A stretch of DNA of 24,185 nt from a virus: IMG/VR virus record IMGVR_UViG_3300032954_000524, positions 1 to 24,185 of that record; one strand, written 5' to 3'. The translations under genes and the position numbers were made by a program. The notes below the pieces were generated by a model. That model saw only the letters and a program-made list of their open reading frames with translations. It was not told where the DNA came from and did no database searches. Below, piece after piece: positions 21,020-24,185 of the stretch. Each line of letters opens with the position of its first letter. Position 1 is the stretch's first letter.

Positions 21020-21465
21020 GCCTTCGTATCGTACCACTCACTTTGAAGCAGGCCAATCAACTAGTGGGTGAATGGCACAGGCATCACAAACTTGCAATCG
21101 GACATCGCTGGTCAATTGGTGTGATGGAAAACAATGAGCTTGTAGGAGCCGCGATCATTGGACGTCCTGTTGCGCGCATGACTCACCCTTACGAAGTAGC
21201 GGAAGTCGCGCGTCTTGTAACAAACGGTCACCGTAATGCTTGCTCTAAATTATACGCGGCTTGTGCGCGAGCTGCACAAGCAATGGGATTTAGAGAGATT
21301 CAAACTTTCATACTGGAAACCGAAGACGGCACATCTCTGCGTGCGGCAGGTTGGATAGAAGATTTAGAACGTTCATGTGGTGGGGATTGGAACCGTGTAT
21401 CCCGGAACCGTAGCAAGAACCAGCCACAAGGCCCGAAGCGCAGGTTTTTCAAGTTGCTTAATTAA
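21016..21465 (+). CDS. XF1762-like protein with GNAT-type fold
   Basis: I choose the ATG at 21016, which overlaps the exonuclease stop (ATGA), giving 149 residues. The order LTLKQANQLVGEWHRHHK, WSIGVMENNELVGAAIIGRPVAR, YEVAEVARLVTNGHRNACSKLYAACARAAQAMGFREIQTFILETEDGTSLRAAGW matches the phage XF1762 family, which looks like an acetyltransferase fold (V/I strand, RL..N..RN....L..A). The substrate is unknown. Its end overlaps the minus-strand HTH gene by 8 nt, so the two are convergent. Confidence 0.75.
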   Translation: MSLRIVPLTLKQANQLVGEWHRHHKLAIGHRWSIGVMENNELVGAAIIGRPVARMTHPYEVAEVARLVTNGHRNACSKLYAACARAAQAMGFREIQTFILETEDGTSLRAAGWIEDLERSCGGDWNRVSRNRSKNQPQGPKRRFFKLLN

Positions 21466-21967
21466 GCTCATTCTCAACTTTCTGCGACCCCCACCCCACC
21501 GCCGGCACCTTACTTCCCTCACACCTCTTCCTTCTCCCCTCCCCCACCTTCGGCGGGTAATGCCTCACTGGAAACCTCCTCCAATCCCCCTCCGTAAAGC
21601 TCGCTACCGTCCCCATCACCTTCCCACACACCACGCACGCCCCCCTCAGCCTCATATCCCTCGTCAACGCCCACGGCACAGTAACCTGCAACTCCTGCGC
21701 CTGCCGGATATCCCATGCCTGTTGCTCGTTCACACTGTACCCATGCAGCAACACATGCCCCAGCCCTTTCTTCGCCACCCAAACCGTGCGCAAAAGCGTG
21801 ATACTCTCCAGCCTTCGATCACGGCACAACTGTCTGACGCGCGATTCCGAAATGCCCAGCTTCACCGCCGCCTCTTTCACGGTGATATAGTTCTCCCGGA
21901 TATCGCGCTTCAACAGCAGCGCATCAAGCCGCTGCTTATCTCTCTGTGTAAAAACACCTCTCGGCAC
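21458..21967 (-). CDS. HTH DNA-binding protein (excisionase/MerR-like)
   Basis: This 169-residue protein on the minus strand has a GTG start. Residues 27-70 (NYITVKEAAVKLGISESRVRQLCRDRRLESITLLRTVWVAKK) are a winged helix of the excisionase/MerR type with the characteristic KEAA.LGIS...VR.L...R.L. A CVVC pair (about 112-115) lies in a small middle region and the C-terminal tail is basic. It could be an excisionase, although it lies far from the integrase, or a regulator of the intergenic region 21968-22300 that it faces. The convergent + frame over the same DNA is Pro/His-rich and unsupported. Confidence 0.72.
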   Translation of the reverse strand: MPRGVFTQRDKQRLDALLLKRDIRENYITVKEAAVKLGISESRVRQLCRDRRLESITLLRTVWVAKKGLGHVLLHGYSVNEQQAWDIRQAQELQVTVPWALTRDMRLRGACVVCGKVMGTVASFTEGDWRRFPVRHYPPKVGEGRRKRCEGSKVPAVGWGSQKVENELN

Positions 21968-21990
21968 TTCTCCACACCCCCTCTTTTTTA

Positions 21991-22007
21991 CTGCGTAATA
22001 GTCGCAG
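21991..22007. repeat. Small inverted repeat upstream of the minus-strand HTH gene
   Basis: CTGCG (21991-21995) and CGCAG (22003-22007) flank a 7-bp centre, 24-40 bp upstream of the HTH gene start. This is the usual place for autoregulation. Confidence 0.35.
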
Positions 22008-22044
22008 AACGTGAAACGCGAAAATGCACCAAAATCTTGAAAGT

Positions 22045-22105
22045 GGGTGCGTCTGGGGCCTTTGAAGGGCTAGTGACTAACCCCTCGCACGCCCCAGACG
22101 CACCC
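22045..22105. repeat. Perfect 15-bp inverted repeat with 31-nt loop
   Basis: GGGTGCGTCTGGGGC (22045-22059) and GCCCCAGACGCACCC (22091-22105) are fully complementary. The loop holds a smaller palindrome, TAGTGACTA (22071-22079), flanked by AGGG (22066-22069, then C22070) and CCCC. AT-rich DNA follows at once. This is the strongest secondary-structure element in the region and lies between divergent genes, so a terminator for either neighbour is unlikely. It may be an origin, an attachment or resolution site, or a structured RNA. Confidence 0.85.
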
Positions 22106-22116
22106 ATAATAATATA

Positions 22117-22130
22117 TTGAAAATATTCAA
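22117..22130. repeat. AT-rich palindrome
   Basis: TTGAA-AATA-TTCAA, a 5-bp inverted repeat in an AT-rich stretch directly after the large hairpin. It could be a regulator site or a melting element. Confidence 0.45.
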
Positions 22131-22134
22131 AAAT

Positions 22135-22164
22135 CAAGGCCATCGTCAATGTTTACGGGCCTTG
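22135..22164. repeat. 7-bp inverted repeat
   Basis: CAAGGCC (22135-22141) and GGCCTTG (22158-22164) are perfect inverted copies 16 bp apart. Confidence 0.5.
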
Positions 22165-22246
22165 CAAGAAAATATTAGAGGTATCCGTAAGTTGTTGATA
22201 TTGTCCCCCCTTAGAGAGTACATCTGATCCTTAAAATTTTCTTGCA
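22163..22246. repeat. 11-bp inverted repeat, 62 bp apart
   Basis: TGCAAGAAAAT (22163-22173) and ATTTTCTTGCA (22236-22246) are perfect inverted copies. The right copy overlaps the -35 box of the next promoter. Regulator-dependent looping is possible. Confidence 0.6.
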
Positions 22247-22271
22247 CTCCCACAAGATAATAAGGTATAGT
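22243..22271 (+). promoter_or_regulatory. Candidate promoter of the RHH gene
   Basis: TTGCAC (22243-22248) and TATAGT (22266-22271) are spaced by 17 nt. Transcription would start near 22278, leaving a short leader with AAGGAAG before the ATG at 22301. The -35 box overlaps the right arm of the 11-bp inverted repeat. Confidence 0.42.
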
Positions 22272-22300
22272 GAGTGTCAACAAAAAGAAAAAGGAAGCTC

Positions 22301-22573
22301 ATGGCAAAGCTTGTTCAGGTGTGGATTGAAGATGAAGTGTGGGGGCGTCTGAGCGCCGCCGCAGCAACTTTAGGACAATCCCGGCCGGCATTCATTCGAG
22401 CACTGTTTGAAGAGAGCAAGGATATCGAGCGGCTGCTTGATGAGCGCAAGAAGCAAATCGCTGAGGGTACGGTGTTCTGGCGCGAGCGTGCGTTGATTGC
22501 CGAGGAAACGGTTAAGCAGGATGTTGCGCCGCTCTCCTGGAGCGCGTGCGCAATTTGCAGAGGGAGGCAATAG
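22301..22573 (+). CDS. Ribbon-helix-helix-like small regulator
   Basis: I choose the ATG at 22301 with AAGGAAG 5 nt upstream, giving 90 residues; a GTG at 22274 would lack a site. Residues 1-40 (MAKLVQVWIEDEVWGRLSAAAATLGQSRPAFIRALFEES) have one strand and two helices in the ribbon-helix-helix pattern. A charged helix follows (DIERLLDERKKQIAEG), and the end has CAIC. It stands just after the inverted-repeat-rich region and may bind one of those repeats. The family is assigned by pattern only. Confidence 0.62.
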   Translation: MAKLVQVWIEDEVWGRLSAAAATLGQSRPAFIRALFEESKDIERLLDERKKQIAEGTVFWRERALIAEETVKQDVAPLSWSACAICRGRQ

Positions 22574-22575
22574 TC

Positions 22576-22659
22576 ATGCAGGGCAATCTCGACGCCTGCC
22601 AGCAGAGATATCGCTCTCTATTGAACCGTCTGAAGGAAAGCGAGAAGGTGCCCGCTTGA
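22576..22659 (+). CDS. Very small open frame, possible coupling peptide
   Basis: A 27-codon frame begins 2 nt after the RHH stop (ATGCAGGGC) and is helical and basic (NLDACQQRYRSLLNRLKESEK). Its TGA overlaps the TTG proposed as the start of the next gene. It may be a real small protein or a leader whose translation supports the next gene. The evidence is limited to position and continuity. Confidence 0.35.
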   Translation: MQGNLDACQQRYRSLLNRLKESEKVPA

Positions 22660-23006
22660 TCTCCGCAACCGACACTCCCAACATTCTCCGCGTTTCCTTC
22701 CCGGTCGAGGTTTCCGATTCCCGACAAATGGAAGTCGTATGCTTCGTGCGCGCCGAATCGAGCGGCATCGGCATTTACTATTCGCACCACCAATGGCGCC
22801 GCCGCGCTACCCCTGGCGGCGTGTGGGAGGACGAGAACTCCATGCGCCTCAGCATGACGCCGCAACTCGAAACCCAGATCCTTGCTTCAGTGCCAAATGA
22901 AATCTGGTCGGCATTCGCGCGCACGGTGCGCGTGCTTCCCGGGGATGTAGGGGCAAAGATTTCTATGATCTCATTTGAGGTGCCGGCGCAAGGCATGCAT
23001 TCATGA
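22656..23006 (+). CDS. Hypothetical protein, uncertain start
   Basis: I propose the TTG at 22656, which overlaps the preceding tiny frame's stop and has GAGAAGG upstream, giving 116 residues. The frame is open back to 22497 but that would overlap the RHH gene by 77 nt. The product has a beta-rich core (NILRVSFPVEVSDSRQMEVVCFVRAESSGIGIYYSHHQW) and a helical end with a final strand (KISMISFEVPAQ). It has no motif I can name. Its stop overlaps the next start (ATGA). Confidence 0.5.
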   Translation: MISATDTPNILRVSFPVEVSDSRQMEVVCFVRAESSGIGIYYSHHQWRRRATPGGVWEDENSMRLSMTPQLETQILASVPNEIWSAFARTVRVLPGDVGAKISMISFEVPAQGMHS

Positions 23007-23350
23007 GCACGTTCTGCCAAACCCTCATCTCCGCTCTCTGGCACGAGCACCATACCCGCGTCATCGATGAGCGCAGCGATTACGAATCATTGCGCACGGC
23101 CGTATACGAATTGCGCCGCATGACCGGGTTGAGCCTTGAGCAGCTCGCCGGGCGTCTGGGCATGTTCCCTCATCAGTTGCGCCTGATCGAAAAACGCGGC
23201 TCCCCGATTGAGATTGCCGATGTTGAGCGCATGAAGTTGATTGCCTGGCAGTTCTCGCTGTTCAAACTGTGGCAATACTTCGATAAGGAGATCCTGGCCC
23301 TGCGCGACCGTCTCAAACCCAATCGCCGGAGGAAGCTGAATGCGTCCTGA
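23003..23350 (+). CDS. XRE-like helix-turn-helix protein
   Basis: This 115-residue protein is coupled to the previous gene by ATGA. Residues 30-70 (RTAVYELRRMTGLSLEQLAGRLGMFPHQLRLIEKRGSPIEIADVERM) look like a lambda-repressor-type HTH (L..LSLEQLA..LG.....L...E). The C-terminal helix contains WQFSLFKLWQYFDKEILALRDRL. It might be a second regulator of this region. Its end overlaps the next gene by 11 nt. Confidence 0.62.
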   Translation: MSTFCQTLISALWHEHHTRVIDERSDYESLRTAVYELRRMTGLSLEQLAGRLGMFPHQLRLIEKRGSPIEIADVERMKLIAWQFSLFKLWQYFDKEILALRDRLKPNRRRKLNAS

Positions 23351-23564
23351 TCCTGAGCGTAATCTCGCTGTAATCGTTTTTGCAGTATGGTTGACTATTG
23401 CCGTGCTGTCGCTCGTCGCTTTCTGTTTTTACGCTGCGGCGCAGGATTTGATTCAGGCTTACTCCTGCCTCGCCCTTGGAATCTTCGGAGTCGGCGGTGC
23501 GGTCGTGTGCATTCCCGCCCTGCTTAAGCGCAAGCACACCCACACCCGGGAATATGATGCCTGA
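23340..23564 (+). CDS. Small membrane protein with two helices
   Basis: This 74-residue protein has two hydrophobic segments (LAVIVFAVWLTIAVLSLVAFCFYAAA and YSCLALGIFGVGGAVVCIPALL) with a short polar turn and a basic C-terminus (KRKHTHTR). The layout resembles class II holins, but no endolysin lies next to it in this window, so lysis function is only possible. It overlaps both neighbours by about 11 nt. Confidence 0.58.
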   Translation: MRPDPERNLAVIVFAVWLTIAVLSLVAFCFYAAAQDLIQAYSCLALGIFGVGGAVVCIPALLKRKHTHTREYDA

Positions 23565-23862
23565 TTCCGCGGAAAAGGAAATCGTGAACTTTCTGGCAAT
23601 GCTCGAAGCCGCAGACACCGACGAATCCGCGCTCATCCATGAAGCCAAGCAGCGCGCCGCAAATCTGGAGCTCGAAAACGTGCGCCGCGAAGTGCTCGAA
23701 CTGGAGCGGCAGAAACGGGAAATGCTCGCCAGCCTAACACGCCCACACTCACGCCCACACCCGCGCTCAATTGCGCGCCCCAGGACGCATCCGGCACCGG
23801 GACGCGGTAAACAGTCACCCGCGCGCAACAAACGCGCCCAGCCTCGCAGAAAAGGCAAATAA
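23554..23862 (+). CDS. Coiled-coil protein with basic tail
   Basis: The start at 23554 or 23557 overlaps the membrane-protein stop; I give the 102-residue form. Residues 10-65 form a charged coiled coil (KEIVNFLAMLEAADTDESALIHEAKQRAANLELENVRREVLELERQKREM). The last 35 residues are Arg/His/Pro-rich (RPHSRPHPRSIARPRTHP) and could bind nucleic acid or membrane. The next ATG follows 1 nt after the stop. If the membrane protein is a holin, this might be a spanin-like partner, but it lacks a membrane segment or lipobox. Confidence 0.55.
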   Translation: MMPDSAEKEIVNFLAMLEAADTDESALIHEAKQRAANLELENVRREVLELERQKREMLASLTRPHSRPHPRSIARPRTHPAPGRGKQSPARNKRAQPRRKGK

Positions 23863-23863
23863 G

Positions 23864-24185
23864 ATGCGTACAGACGAAAACCGCAACCCCACTGCATTCA
23901 CCACGGATCTAGCAAAAGAGGCAAGGTTGATCTTGGGTGTGGATTACGTGCAAGGCACAGGGTTCCTGGCGGGGTCCAATCCCTATCCCTACTACACAGC
24001 TCACATTCTCGGCGATCCGATCGACGTGACCCGGCGCCTGATTGATGCGGTGACTTTCTACACCCACGCCGGCTCCCCGCGATGGACGTATATTGCGCTC
24101 CCTCAATGGGCCTGGAAGCAACTCAACCCCGTCGATGTCATCGGCTATATGTACATGCGCGAAGGGGGCAGGGAGATGCGGCACC
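23864..24185 (+). CDS. Conserved-looking phage protein, 3' partial
   Basis: The frame starts 1 nt after the preceding stop and runs off the window end (107 codons visible). It reads MRTDENRNPTAFTTDLAKEARLILGVDYVQG, then TAHILGDPIDVTRRLIDAVTFYTHAG, PRWTYIALPQWAWKQLNP and VIGYMYMREGG. The pattern (NPTAFTTD, LGVDY, LGDPID, REGG) looks like a conserved phage family, but I cannot name a function. The visible part has an alternation of helices and strands and no catalytic motif I can assign. Confidence 0.65.
   Translation, partial: MRTDENRNPTAFTTDLAKEARLILGVDYVQGTGFLAGSNPYPYYTAHILGDPIDVTRRLIDAVTFYTHAGSPRWTYIALPQWAWKQLNPVDVIGYMYMREGGREMRH

Noticed and set aside
20450-21037. Minus-strand open frame of 195 codons
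   Set aside because: It is antisense to the exonuclease gene, which has all catalytic motifs; no domain is seen on the minus strand.
21377-22120. Plus-strand open frame of 247 codons over the HTH gene
   Set aside because: It is Pro/His/Arg-rich without a domain and antisense to a convincing winged-helix gene; it also runs through the large hairpin.
22497-22655. Longer start for the 22656-23006 gene
   Set aside because: It would overlap the RHH gene by 77 nt and its extra N-terminus is low-complexity and basic; the TTG with an upstream purine-rich site fits better.
1-24185. tRNA or rRNA genes
   Set aside because: I saw no cloverleaf with a GGTTCRA-type arm or rRNA-like sequence when reading both strands, though weak or odd tRNAs cannot be excluded by eye.

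Overview
The window reads as accessory, lysogeny and replication modules of a temperate bacteriophage (or prophage) with about 57% GC. Genes are short, packed, mostly on the + strand, and often joined by ATGA-type overlaps. An integrase, a phage-type repressor switch, a DUF3310 protein, a cytosine methyltransferase and a full set of recombination and repair proteins support this. No terminase, portal or capsid gene is visible, so the virion type is unknown. The host is not identifiable with confidence; the signal-peptide style of the 1242-1940 product resembles soil Acidobacteriota, but that is only an impression.

Layout: (1) 1-3313 holds five structural-looking or surface proteins. Several carry signal peptides or membrane anchors, and one has an NNPGN-type peptidoglycan-active-like domain with a C-terminal membrane segment. 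(2) 3424-4986 is the standout: a gene for an IS110/Nop-like protein flanked on both sides by arrays of imperfect units of about 35 nt. Each unit alternates a 10-nt edge repeat, an 8-nt variable segment, a 9-nt loop repeat and a second 8-nt variable segment. This matches the architecture of TIGR-Tas systems (dual-spacer guide RNA arrays with a Nop-domain Tas protein). No nuclease domain is visible, so it is TasA-like. A long hairpin ending in a T-run follows the second array. (3) 5173-8933 carries an Ig-like protein, a tyrosine recombinase, small cysteine-rich proteins, a GroES-like co-chaperonin and a TylF-type methyltransferase. (4) 8972-10204 encodes a C5 cytosine methyltransferase that is split by an in-frame TGA and overlaps a 372-codon open frame with GWP repeats over most of its length. 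(5) 10222-10652 is a repressor with a divergent switch region where both candidate transcripts would be nearly leaderless. (6) 10653-21465 is the replication and recombination operon: DinG/XPD-like helicase, putative DNA-binding protein, PD-(D/E)XK nuclease, Sak4-like ATPase, ERCC4 nuclease, J-domain protein, DUF3310, UDG family 4, macro domain, DEDDy exonuclease and an XF1762-like protein. (7) 21458-22300 has a convergent HTH gene and a region rich in inverted repeats that could be a control region or origin. (8) 22301-24185 has small regulators, a two-helix membrane protein and a conserved-looking protein cut by the window end.

The genes fit a phage that integrates (recombinase), controls lysogeny (repressor switch), replicates and repairs its own DNA, marks it (methyltransferase), carries its own chaperone cofactors (GroES-like and J-domain), and carries an RNA-guided TIGR-Tas locus whose targets are unknown. 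All functional calls come from motif reading by eye; no database search or fold prediction was run.
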